Assembly (NCBI GenBank): GCA_017380355.1
Contig: JAFOED010000112.1
Location: 1 to 6,590, forward strand
Direction: 5' to 3'
Length of the DNA stretch: 6,590 nt
Origin: Ruminococcus sp.
GTDB taxonomy: Bacteria > Bacillota > Clostridia > Oscillospirales > Acutalibacteraceae
The position numbers and the translations under genes were made by a program. The notes beneath the pieces are model-generated. The model saw only the letters and a list, made by a program, of their open reading frames with translations, was not told the origin of the DNA and ran no database searches. Shown here one piece after another: positions 1 to 5,934 of the stretch (the first letter of the stretch is position 1; every line of letters begins with the position of its first letter).

Positions 1-242
1 ACGCTATCATCCACGCGTCACGTGACGCTATGCTTGGCGCTACCCTCTACCTCGTCGGTAAAGACGCTAAAACCGGTGAGTATGTTGAGAACGCATGTGC
101 GTGCTCTATGTGTAAGCGTATGATCATCAACGCTGGCATTAAAAAAATCATCATCAGAAACACAAAAGACAAGTTCACAGCTATTTACGTTGACGAGTGG
201 ATTCAGAATGACGAATCCTTAGACGCAGTTCTTGGTTATTGA
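1..242 (+). CDS. Deoxycytidylate (dCMP) deaminase family protein, 3' part only
   Basis: The reading frame is open from base 3 and ends with TGA at 240-242; the 5' part lies outside the window, leaving 79 residues. The visible part resembles the second half of zinc-dependent dCMP/cytidine deaminases. It has the GATLYL strand, then a CACSMC segment that corresponds to the PCxxC zinc-binding motif (the two ligand cysteines are the last and third-last residues), followed by RMIINAGIKKIIIR, a typical stretch of this family. The HAE motif carrying the third zinc ligand and the catalytic glutamate should lie just upstream and cannot be seen. The residue before the first ligand cysteine is Ala rather than the usual Pro. 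Family members convert dCMP to dUMP in the cytosol, feeding thymidylate synthesis; B. subtilis ComEB belongs here. An internal ATG at base 30 is not the true start, because conserved sequence continues upstream of it. Family assignment is fairly sure; exact substrate is inferred. Confidence 0.82.
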   Translation, partial: AIIHASRDAMLGATLYLVGKDAKTGEYVENACACSMCKRMIINAGIKKIIIRNTKDKFTAIYVDEWIQNDESLDAVLGY

Positions 243-260
243 TAAGTTAAATATAAAAAC

Positions 261-294
261 AAAAGCACTCTGTATAGCTACAGGGTGCTTTTTT
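261..294 (+). terminator. Intrinsic terminator of the deaminase gene
   Basis: A 14-base-pair stem (261-274 with 279-292, including one T-G wobble at 269/284) closes on a four-base loop TAGC. The right arm runs directly into a T6 tract (289-294). It starts 18 bases after the deaminase stop codon and is oriented to end rightward transcription. The flanking A4 gives some symmetry, so weak termination from the other side is possible. Confidence 0.93.
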
Positions 295-315
295 ACTCTA
301 ATTATTCGTTAAGCC

Positions 316-344
316 GAAGAATAGACCTATAAAATTTATTCTTC
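316..344. repeat. AT-rich 8-bp inverted repeat between two terminators
   Basis: GAAGAATA at 316-323 is perfectly inverted as TATTCTTC at 337-344, with a 13-base AT-rich spacer. It lies between the facing terminators in the convergent gap of 163 bases. The stem has few G-C pairs and no following T-run, so it is not a convincing terminator. No function can be assigned. Confidence 0.35.
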
Positions 345-348
345 TAAC

Positions 349-393
349 AAAAAACGGCTACTTTAGGGATGCTCGCCCCTTAAGTAGCCGTTT
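349..393 (-). terminator. Intrinsic terminator of the pbp-hom-lysC transcription unit
   Basis: The stem pairs 352-363 with 382-393 (12 pairs). After one T-T mismatch it continues as 365-368 with 377-380 (4 pairs), closing on an 8-base loop. Read leftward on the minus strand the stem is followed by a T6 tract (complement of A6 at 349-354). It starts 12 bases after the lysC stop codon. Read rightward the T-run is interrupted (TTTACTTTTA), so any bidirectional action would be weaker. Confidence 0.9.
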
Positions 394-405
394 ACTTTTA
401 CTTAA

Positions 406-885
406 TTAGTCGTTATTTGGGAAGAACTTGTCGTGGATAGCCTCAACAGCGCCATCAGCGTCACGCTCGTCGATAAGAACAGAAACCTTGATTTCTGATG
501 TAGAAATCATCTGGATGTTAATCTGTCTGTCATAAAGAGCCTCAAACATTGTAGAAGCAACGCCTGCGTGTGTCTCCATACCTGCACCAACGATAGAAAC
601 CTTAGCGATTTTATCGTCGTAATTTACAGTACCTGTACCGTTATCTGACGCGAACTTCTCGCAGATAGCGAGAGCTTCAGCACCCTTATCCTGTGGTACT
701 GTGAAAGTGATGTCCTTTGTACCGTCACGACCGATAGACTGTAAAATAATGTCTACGTTGATATCTCTTGCAGAAAGCTTTGAGAACATTTTGAATGCAA
801 GACCTGGCTTGTCAGGGATGCAAGTTACTGAGATACGAGCTACGTTAGTGTCTTTAGCAACACCGCTAATAAGCATTTTTTCCAT
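406..885 (-). CDS. lysC: Predicted aspartate kinase beta subunit from an internal in-frame start
   Basis: The ATG at 885-883 is codon 248 of lysC and lies exactly in frame. It is preceded by AAAGGAG (901-895) with a nine-base spacer, a site as good as the one at the main start. Translation from it would give 159 residues comprising only the two ACT domains, beginning MEKMLISGVAKDTN. In B. subtilis aspartokinase II, an internal start at about the same place of its lysC gene produces a separate beta subunit that assembles with the full-length alpha chain. The position at the boundary of kinase and regulatory parts matches that known arrangement. Actual use of the site in this organism is inference. 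A second ATG three codons later (codon 251) would give nearly the same product. Confidence 0.7.
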   Translation of the reverse strand: MEKMLISGVAKDTNVARISVTCIPDKPGLAFKMFSKLSARDINVDIILQSIGRDGTKDITFTVPQDKGAEALAICEKFASDNGTGTVNYDDKIAKVSIVGAGMETHAGVASTMFEALYDRQINIQMISTSEIKVSVLIDERDADGAVEAIHDKFFPNND

Positions 886-1626
886 TTTTGGTTTCTCCTT
901 TACGATAGTGCCCGGCTTCTGTGTCAGGCTTGATAATACTTCGAGTTCAATGTTATATTTCTTTGCCATTTCGACTGAGCGATTATTGAGTACCTGCGCA
1001 CCAAGAGTCGCAAGCTCAAGCATCTCGTCGTAAGAAATTTCATCTAATTTGTAAGCACCCTTGACTTTTCTAGGGTCAGCTGTATAAACGCCTTCAACGT
1101 CTGTGTAAATCTGACACAGATCAGCGTGCATAGCAGCAGCGATAGCAACAGCAGAAGTGTCAGAACCGCCACGACCTAAAGTTGTGATGTCATCGTAACG
1201 TGAAACGCCCTGGAAGCCTGCAACTACAACAATCTTCTTCTGGTCGAGTTCCTTCTTGATACGGCTTGTTTCAACCTTGCGGATACGTGCCCATGTGTGT
1301 GAAGATGTTGTCTTGAAGCCAGCCTGCCAGCCAAGTAAGGAAACTGCAGGATAGCCGAGCTTCTGAATAGCCATAGCAAGTAAAGAGATAGAAATCTGCT
1401 CACCTGAAGCTAAAAGCATATCCATTTCACGTTTTGAACAAACGCTGTCGCCGTTGATTTCATTTGCTTTTTCAATTAAGTCATCTGTTGTGTCGCCCTG
1501 AGCTGATACAACAACTACTACGTTGTTGCCCTTTTTGTAAGTGTCTGTGACAACTCTTGCGACGTTCATTACATGCTCAGCATCTTTTACTGAGCTGCCG
1601 CCAAATTTCTGTACAATTAATCCCAT
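406..1626 (-). CDS. lysC: Aspartate kinase (aspartokinase), monofunctional, with two ACT domains
   Basis: This 406-residue cytosolic enzyme phosphorylates L-aspartate with ATP, the first step towards lysine/diaminopimelate, threonine and methionine. The amino-acid kinase domain covers about residues 1-240. It has the N-terminal KFGGSSV motif (7-13), the SGEQIS segment (74-79), and the TTLGRGGSDTSA nucleotide-binding loop (148-159) followed by YTDVEGVYTADPR. The regulatory part (about 255-406) carries two ACT modules. The first has an intact DKPGLAFKMF effector-type loop (272-281) and LQS (295-297); the second contains SIVGAGMETHAGVASTMF, also canonical. Feedback inhibition by lysine and/or threonine is therefore expected, but the effector cannot be told from sequence alone. 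Length matches Bacillus-type aspartokinases. The start has a perfect AAAGGAG six bases upstream, and the hom stop codon TAA overlaps it, which suggests translational coupling. An internal start at codon 248 probably also yields a beta subunit (separate entry). Confidence 0.97.
   Translation of the reverse strand: MGLIVQKFGGSSVKDAEHVMNVARVVTDTYKKGNNVVVVVSAQGDTTDDLIEKANEINGDSVCSKREMDMLLASGEQISISLLAMAIQKLGYPAVSLLGWQAGFKTTSSHTWARIRKVETSRIKKELDQKKIVVVAGFQGVSRYDDITTLGRGGSDTSAVAIAAAMHADLCQIYTDVEGVYTADPRKVKGAYKLDEISYDEMLELATLGAQVLNNRSVEMAKKYNIELEVLSSLTQKPGTIVKEKPKMEKMLISGVAKDTNVARISVTCIPDKPGLAFKMFSKLSARDINVDIILQSIGRDGTKDITFTVPQDKGAEALAICEKFASDNGTGTVNYDDKIAKVSIVGAGMETHAGVASTMFEALYDRQINIQMISTSEIKVSVLIDERDADGAVEAIHDKFFPNND
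895..901 (-). promoter_or_regulatory. Internal ribosome binding site inside lysC
   Basis: The minus strand reads AAAGGAG here, nine bases before an in-frame ATG at 885. It encodes part of the VKEKPK linker between kinase and ACT domains, where the protein sequence is little constrained. A near-perfect Shine-Dalgarno at that place is unlikely to be forced by coding needs. Confidence 0.7.
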
Positions 1627-1637
1627 TGTCTTCTCCT

Positions 1638-2882
1638 TTACAGATCACCGATACGAATAGCGGACTCAACTTTAACGCCGTCTGCATTTAATGTATCAAT
1701 GTTATTAAGAATATCTGAGTATTTCATCGGCTCGCACACAAAGGCGATTTCACCCTGTGCGGCATCTTTATTTTCGAGGATGTGAATATCCTTAAAGATC
1801 TCTTTTGCTTTATTATATGCTGCATCACGGTCGTCTGCTTTAGCGCGGATGTACATCGCTGTAACAGACTCTTTGTAATCGATAACAGAAGAGTTATCTG
1901 AATCAGCCCAGAAGAGATACTTTCTGTTCTTTAAGTGTTTAACACAGTCAACCACGTCAGCAACAACAGCAGAAGCAGTAGGGAGCTTACCGGCACCCTT
2001 ACCGTAGAACACTACGTCGCCTGTACAGTCACCACGTACCATAATACCGTTGAACACATCTTCGATACTTGAGAGCTGACTTGTATATGGTACAAACATC
2101 GGAGCAACTACGATATCAATCATATTGTTCTCGAGTTTCTTTACTTTACCGATGAGCTTAATAACACCGCCCCAGATAGAAGCGTATTTAACGTCATCGA
2201 GAGTGATTTTTGTGATACCCTCTGTGTGAACAGCATCAGGGTAAATGTGCTTTGAATAAGCGAGAGATGCGAGTATACAAATCTTACGACAAGCATCGTG
2301 ACCCTCAACGTCAGCCTCAGGATTACGCTCTGCATAACCTAAGTCCTGTGCAAGCTTGAGTGCTGTATCAAACTCCATACCTTCGTTAATCATCTTTGTT
2401 AAGATGAAGTTTGTAGTACCGTTTAAGATACCTGCAACTTCACTGACATTGTTAGCAACAAGGCACTGGTTCATCGGACGGATAATCGGAATACCACCGC
2501 CAACAGAAGCTTCGAAAAGGAAGTTTGTGTTGTTGTCTTTAGCAATCTGTAAAAGCTCTGCACCGTGAGCAGCAACAAGCTCTTTGTTAGATGTTACTAC
2601 GCTCTTACCGCAAAGCAGACAGCGCTTTACAAAGTCGTACGCAGGATTTACACCACCCATAACCTCGACTACAACTCTTACGTCGATGTCATTTACGATA
2701 TCTTCAAAATTCTTAGTGAATCTATCAGCAATCGGACTATCAGGGAACTCGCGTAAATCGAGCACGTGCTTTATGTAGATTTCTTCGCCTACTGAAGCGA
2801 AGAGTTTCTGTTTGTGTGTCAGCAGGATTTCTGCGACACCGGAGCCAACCACTCCGTGACCCATTATTGCAACTGAAACCAT
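1638..2882 (-). CDS. hom: Homoserine dehydrogenase
   Basis: This 414-residue enzyme reduces aspartate-4-semialdehyde to homoserine with NAD(P)H, the branch point to threonine and methionine. The N-terminal Rossmann fold has GHGVVGSG at residues 8-15. Next come VVEVMGG (71-77) and the VVTSNKELVA segment with Lys100 in the place of the conserved active-site lysine. NGTTNFIL (154-161) and GYAERNPEADVEGHDACRK (182-200) follow. Glu185, Asp196 and Lys200 keep the same spacing as yeast Glu208, Asp219 and Lys223, the substrate-binding and catalytic residues. The C-terminal part (about 337-414) sits where an ACT domain is usual but lacks a recognisable DxPGVL loop. The start is preceded by GAAAGG with an 11-base spacer, rather long. 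It lies 44 bases after the PBP gene and 11 before lysC, so it is very probably cotranscribed with both. No riboswitch or T-box fits in the 44-base gap. Confidence 0.96.
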   Translation of the reverse strand: MVSVAIMGHGVVGSGVAEILLTHKQKLFASVGEEIYIKHVLDLREFPDSPIADRFTKNFEDIVNDIDVRVVVEVMGGVNPAYDFVKRCLLCGKSVVTSNKELVAAHGAELLQIAKDNNTNFLFEASVGGGIPIIRPMNQCLVANNVSEVAGILNGTTNFILTKMINEGMEFDTALKLAQDLGYAERNPEADVEGHDACRKICILASLAYSKHIYPDAVHTEGITKITLDDVKYASIWGGVIKLIGKVKKLENNMIDIVVAPMFVPYTSQLSSIEDVFNGIMVRGDCTGDVVFYGKGAGKLPTASAVVADVVDCVKHLKNRKYLFWADSDNSSVIDYKESVTAMYIRAKADDRDAAYNKAKEIFKDIHILENKDAAQGEIAFVCEPMKYSDILNNIDTLNADGVKVESAIRIGDL

Positions 2883-2926
2883 AATATATAAAACCTTTCA
2901 GATAAAATACTTTTTAATTACTCAAA

Positions 2927-5230
2927 CTATTCAACAGGGGTGTCAGCAGGCGTATCAGAACCACCCTCTGAACTTTCAGGTGTAGTGGTTTCACCACCCT
3001 CGGAAACATCTGTTGTCTCTGTTGTTTCGTCTGTTGTCTCGCCCTCTGTTTCGTCTTCACCCTTGCTTTCGGTAGTGGAGTTGTAACGTCCTCCGAATGC
3101 AACGTGATAACCTGTACAGTACTCAGGCATATTCTTCTCTGAGTAATAACCAGGAGCTGTATCAGAACAACCAGCAGAAGCAAGCATACCCGAACCCTTG
3201 CAGTAAGTAGCAGTAACTATAGAGTCAGGTTTGTCAAATTCCTTGAGCTCTTTGTCCTCTAAGTATCTGCTCATAACAGTACGCCATACTGAAGTAGCAG
3301 CAGATGTCGCGTACACTCTGCTTGGCTGGTCATAACCTGTCCAGATAGCAAGTGTACAGTAAGGTGAAGCACCAACAAACCATGAGTCCTTGTCATCATC
3401 TGTTGTACCAGTCTTACCGACGATTTCCCATCCGTAGATGTTAGCGTTCTGCGAATGTGAGTGCTGTGATGTACGCACGTTGTATAAGAGTGTGCGGTTC
3501 ATCGCGTAGGCTGTCTCCGGAGAGTAAGCCTCTGTAGGAATATTGTTACGATTATCAAGAATGATAGTATCGTTACGGTCTGTTACGTAGTAATATGTGT
3601 ACGGCTTGTAGAAAAGTCCGCCGTTACCGACGTAAGTGATAGCAGCAGCCATCTCTCTTACCGTTACACCACCCGACAAACCACCAAGGGACAGACCACC
3701 AAGGGAGTAAGGGTCAACGTCAGGATCCAAGTGTTCAAATCCCATCACGTTTACAGCCTGATTATACGCTGTCTCAGAACCTATGCTTTTGAGAGTCTGA
3801 ACAGTCGCAGCGTTTGATGACCACGCCATAGCTTCAGGAACAGGGATAAGACCGTTGTAGTAACCATAAGCGTTGTTAGGACCTGAAACTAAAACGCCTT
3901 CGTCGTTGTAACGATATTTTTCAATCGGCTCATCGAGAACAAGACTCGAATAGTGGTTGAGTCCGATTTCGTGAGCGATAGGATATGTGAAAATAGGTTT
4001 GATAGAAGAACCCGGCTGGAGCACCGCGTCTGATGCTCGGTCATAAAGCAGGTTGCCGTCCTTCTTCTTGGAAGAACCTGTTGTGGCTATAACTCGTCCG
4101 TCAAAGTCGACCATAGTCATACCGACCTCAAGGTCTGTTCCGAAAGTCTCGTTCATGTGGCGACCTTCGTACTCAATCATTTCCTGAGTTTCGAGGTCAA
4201 CCGCACAGTAGATTTTCAGACCTTCTGTGTAGAGCTTATCAGAAGCAGCTTCTTCGCTGATATCGTAGTACTTCGCAAGATCTCTGACAAGGTCCCCGTA
4301 CATCTGGTCGATGTACCAGTTCTGGATGTTATCTTCATCAGAATCTTCATCATCATCGTGATCAGAGTAGTCTACAAACTCGAGAGTCTCGGACTCTTTC
4401 ATAGCTTCTTCGTACTCTTCTTTAGTGATCTTCTCCTGAGCATACATCTGATCTAATACGATTTCACGACGAATCTTATTATTTTCAGGGTAGATGAGCG
4501 GATTCCACTGTGACGGGTTCTGTGTGATACCCGCAATAGCAGCACATTCGCAGATAGTACAATCGCCAATGTCTTTATTGAAATACAGCTCTGCAGCCGC
4601 CTGTACACCCTGTGCGTTGTTACCAAAGTTTACAACGTTTAAGTAAGCCTCTAAGATATCGTCTTTTGAGTACTCATTCTCAATATTAAGCGCTCTGAAG
4701 ATTTCTCGAAGTTTACGTGTAAGCGAAACTTCGTTATCATCAGTAATGTTCTTGATGAGCTGCTGAGTCAGAGTCGAACCACCGTAGCTGTCCGAACCTG
4801 AAAGCAAGCTGATAACAGCACCACCGGTACGCTTCCAGTCAACACCGTTATGCTCGTAGAAACGCTTGTCCTCGATAGCAACGATAGCGTCGCCCATATA
4901 CTCAGGCATATCGCCCAAATCTACCCATATACGGTTTTCTGTACCGTACAGCTTCTGATACTCGACAAACTCGCCGGTATCAGGATCTTTAACGTAGATA
5001 AACGAGGAAAGGTTCAGGCTTCGAGCATTAAGGTCGATACCCGTAGGCTCATTCGCAAGATTAAAAACATACACACCGACAGAAACCGATACGATTACTC
5101 CTGCGCACACTAAAACCGCAATCACGGTTTTCAGCACTTTCCACAGTGCGCTGAACACAACCGAAGCTCTTGAGCTCTTCTTTGTAACGTCGATTTTTCC
5201 GGTATATTTGCTGATGTCGGTTTTTCTCAT
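2927..5230 (-). CDS. Class A penicillin-binding protein (bifunctional peptidoglycan glycosyltransferase/DD-transpeptidase)
   Basis: This 767-residue membrane protein polymerises lipid II into glycan strands and cross-links the stem peptides outside the membrane. A basic cytoplasmic N-terminus (1-32) precedes one transmembrane segment (about 35-57). The GT51 glycosyltransferase domain has EDKRFYEHNGVD (120-131, catalytic Glu120), GGSTLTQQLIKN (150-161), RKLREIFRA (172-180) and EAYLNVVNFG (194-203). A very acidic insert (285-303) separates it from the transpeptidase domain. That domain has SxxK as SSIK (nucleophile Ser408, Lys411), SxN as SSN (471-473) and KTGT (606-609). All catalytic motifs are present, so both activities are expected. 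The last 50 residues are rich in Thr, Glu, Ser and Gly, probably a disordered tail within the wall. The start is fixed by AGGAGG (5244-5239) with an 8-base spacer. It is the first gene of the apparent pbp-hom-lysC operon. A specific name such as ponA or pbp1a cannot be assigned. Confidence 0.96.
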   Translation of the reverse strand: MRKTDISKYTGKIDVTKKSSRASVVFSALWKVLKTVIAVLVCAGVIVSVSVGVYVFNLANEPTGIDLNARSLNLSSFIYVKDPDTGEFVEYQKLYGTENRIWVDLGDMPEYMGDAIVAIEDKRFYEHNGVDWKRTGGAVISLLSGSDSYGGSTLTQQLIKNITDDNEVSLTRKLREIFRALNIENEYSKDDILEAYLNVVNFGNNAQGVQAAAELYFNKDIGDCTICECAAIAGITQNPSQWNPLIYPENNKIRREIVLDQMYAQEKITKEEYEEAMKESETLEFVDYSDHDDDEDSDEDNIQNWYIDQMYGDLVRDLAKYYDISEEAASDKLYTEGLKIYCAVDLETQEMIEYEGRHMNETFGTDLEVGMTMVDFDGRVIATTGSSKKKDGNLLYDRASDAVLQPGSSIKPIFTYPIAHEIGLNHYSSLVLDEPIEKYRYNDEGVLVSGPNNAYGYYNGLIPVPEAMAWSSNAATVQTLKSIGSETAYNQAVNVMGFEHLDPDVDPYSLGGLSLGGLSGGVTVREMAAAITYVGNGGLFYKPYTYYYVTDRNDTIILDNRNNIPTEAYSPETAYAMNRTLLYNVRTSQHSHSQNANIYGWEIVGKTGTTDDDKDSWFVGASPYCTLAIWTGYDQPSRVYATSAATSVWRTVMSRYLEDKELKEFDKPDSIVTATYCKGSGMLASAGCSDTAPGYYSEKNMPEYCTGYHVAFGGRYNSTTESKGEDETEGETTDETTETTDVSEGGETTTPESSEGGSDTPADTPVE
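3677..3706 (-). repeat. 15-bp in-frame tandem duplication in the PBP transpeptidase domain
   Basis: Two adjacent 15-base units differing by one base encode SLGGL twice (residues 509-518), followed by SGG. The place is the Gly-rich segment that usually precedes the VTxxEMAAA helix in class A transpeptidases, where a single GG-containing unit is more common in my recollection of the family. It keeps the reading frame and no catalytic motif is touched. Confidence 0.6.
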
Positions 5231-5268
5231 TTTTCCGACCTCCTACTAAAATACATATAGCCATAATA

Positions 5269-5297
5269 AGTATAGCACTTTTAACAGCGAAAATAAA
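5269..5297 (-). promoter_or_regulatory. Candidate extended -10 promoter for the pbp-hom-lysC unit
   Basis: The minus strand reads TGCTATACT (5277-5269): a TATACT -10 box with the TGn extension. The hexamer 17 bases upstream (TTTATT, 5297-5292) is a poor -35, as is tolerated for extended -10 promoters. It lies about 40 bases before the PBP start codon. No operator or riboswitch-like structure was seen in the AT-rich divergent region 5231-5410. Confidence 0.5.
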
Positions 5298-5395
5298 CAT
5301 TTTTTGTAAAAATAACTTTAGAATAACAGAGATTTTTTATACTAAAACCGCACCTAAAAATATGAATATTACATAAAAAATGTGAAAAAATAGTG

Positions 5396-5403
5396 AAGAG
5401 GTG
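5396..5403 (+). promoter_or_regulatory. Ribosome binding site deciding the start of the small BofC-like gene
   Basis: AAGAGGTG lies nine bases (counted from the GG) before the ATG at 5411. A GTG at 5393 overlaps this site and an ATG at 5405 is too close to it (three bases), so 5411 is preferred. From 5411 the protein begins MKKLILIFG, a normal signal-peptide start. Confidence 0.7.
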
Positions 5404-5410
5404 TATGTTT

Positions 5411-5722
5411 ATGAAAAAACTTATTCTGATTTTCGGTACGTTCGCAATCATCTGTGTCATTATTTCTTCTGTAACACAAGTAAACTCAAGTGTTAACACA
5501 GAAGCTACGTCTCAAACAGAAAAAGCTGACGAAAAAGCTGATATTTACACGATAAAAAGCGAGAATGGACGCATTGTAGTGTATGAAAACGATACTTTAT
5601 GGCAACGCACCTCTACTCGTGTTAACACTCTGCCGAAAATTGACCAGAAACTTCTGCTCTACGGAATAAGTGCAAGCTCAAAACAGGAAGTGCAAAAAAT
5701 TTTAGAAGACTACTGTAGCTGA
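5411..5722 (+). CDS. Small secreted or membrane-anchored protein with a BofC C-terminal-like domain
   Basis: This is a 103-residue protein. Residues 1-27 form a lysine-led, strongly hydrophobic signal peptide or single membrane anchor (LILIFGTFAIICVIISS). Residues 28-45 are a polar Ser/Thr/Glu/Lys linker. Residues 46-103 form a compact domain beginning YTIKSENGRIVVYEND, passing through VNTLPKIDQKLLLYGI and ending EVQKILEDYCS. This pattern (NGxIxVxEND, LPxxDQxLLxxGI, a closing LEDY) resembles the short domain in many Firmicutes proteins annotated as BofC C-terminal-like. BofC itself controls sigma-K processing in sporulating Bacillus, but these small relatives mostly have no known role and that function should not be transferred. 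The gene is divergent from the PBP gene, with about 180 bases between. Recognition is from memory of the family pattern and is moderately sure. Confidence 0.62.
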   Translation: MKKLILIFGTFAIICVIISSVTQVNSSVNTEATSQTEKADEKADIYTIKSENGRIVVYENDTLWQRTSTRVNTLPKIDQKLLLYGISASSKQEVQKILEDYCS

Positions 5723-5840
5723 GTTTGAAAAAAGCACAAAAATCCACTTTTCTACGCAATTTTGTTATTACTTTAGTCTGTGCATAACTTGTCTTTTTTC
5801 TTCCTTTTATTGTCGTACTTTATTTTTGTATAAGTTTTCA

Positions 5841-5867
5841 TTGAAAAGCGCAGAGTTTTGTTATAAT
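5841..5867 (+). promoter_or_regulatory. Strong sigma-A-type extended -10 promoter for the starch-binding protein gene
   Basis: A consensus TATAAT (5862-5867) is preceded by TG plus one base (TGTTATAAT, 5859-5867), an extended -10. TTGAAA (5841-5846) matches five of six -35 positions, although the spacer is only 15 bases. Transcription should begin near 5874, giving a leader of about 60 bases. It is the best promoter match in the window. Confidence 0.78.
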
Positions 5868-5882
5868 ATTAAACTGATGTTT

Positions 5883-5902
5883 TAGGGCAAATTACTGCCT
5901 TA
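5883..5902 (+). other. Small hairpin in the 5' leader of the starch-binding protein mRNA
   Basis: TAGGGCA (5883-5889) pairs with TGCCTTA (5896-5902), seven pairs including one G-T wobble, around a six-base loop AATTAC. It would lie about ten bases from the predicted 5' end of the transcript. That place suits an mRNA-stabilising 5' stem-loop, but the function is inferred. It does not cover the ribosome binding site AGGAG at 5922-5926. Confidence 0.4.
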
Positions 5903-5934
5903 CAATACAAATTTAATATTTAGGAGAAAGTAAC

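Larger units (their letters stand above)
5723..5934 (+). other. T-rich intergenic region upstream of the starch-binding protein gene
   Basis: This gap of 212 bases contains no open reading frame that I can support. I see no convincing terminator after the small gene, only weak long-loop pairings. From about 5790 to 5840 the + strand is strongly pyrimidine/T-rich, ending just before the promoter hexamers at 5841. Such a tract could be bent DNA that helps promoter activity, which is inference. Confidence 0.5.

Noticed and set aside
2141..2335. Minus-strand open frame of 64 codons inside hom
   Set aside because: It lies in another frame of the well-supported hom gene, has no family resemblance, and its sequence is explained as a shadow.
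2893..2945. Possible promoter for hom at the end of the PBP gene (TTGAAT and TATTTT on the minus strand)
   Set aside because: The spacer is 19 bases and the -10 box is poor; such matches are frequent in AT-rich DNA.
2914..3183. Minus-strand open frame of 89 codons overlapping the end of the PBP gene
   Set aside because: It is a shifted reading of the low-complexity Thr/Glu tail, giving Gln/Arg/Leu-rich nonsense.
4157..4456. Plus-strand open frame of 99 codons opposite the PBP gene
   Set aside because: Its hydrophobic, Val/Ile/Phe-rich translation is the antisense of the acidic PBP insert and surroundings; it resembles no family that I know.
5315..5343. TATACT at 5338-5343 considered as -10 box of the small secreted protein gene
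   Set aside because: The -10 box is fair, but no acceptable -35 hexamer lies at 16-18 bases and there is no TG extension. The site is possible but not supportable in such AT-rich DNA.
5231..5410. Riboswitch or T-box leader in the divergent region
   Set aside because: The region is AT-rich with no conserved cores or stable long stems visible by eye, and it has no terminator-antiterminator pair.
5281..5499. Minus-strand open frame of 72 codons overlapping the start of the small secreted protein gene
   Set aside because: It lies antisense to the signal-peptide region and in AT-rich divergent DNA, without a convincing family pattern. The opposite strand has a good start site and a signal peptide.
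5734..5783. Inverted GCACA/TGTGC with partial internal pairing after the small gene, considered as its terminator
   Set aside because: The arms are only five bases with a 40-base loop and no T-run directly follows the right arm.
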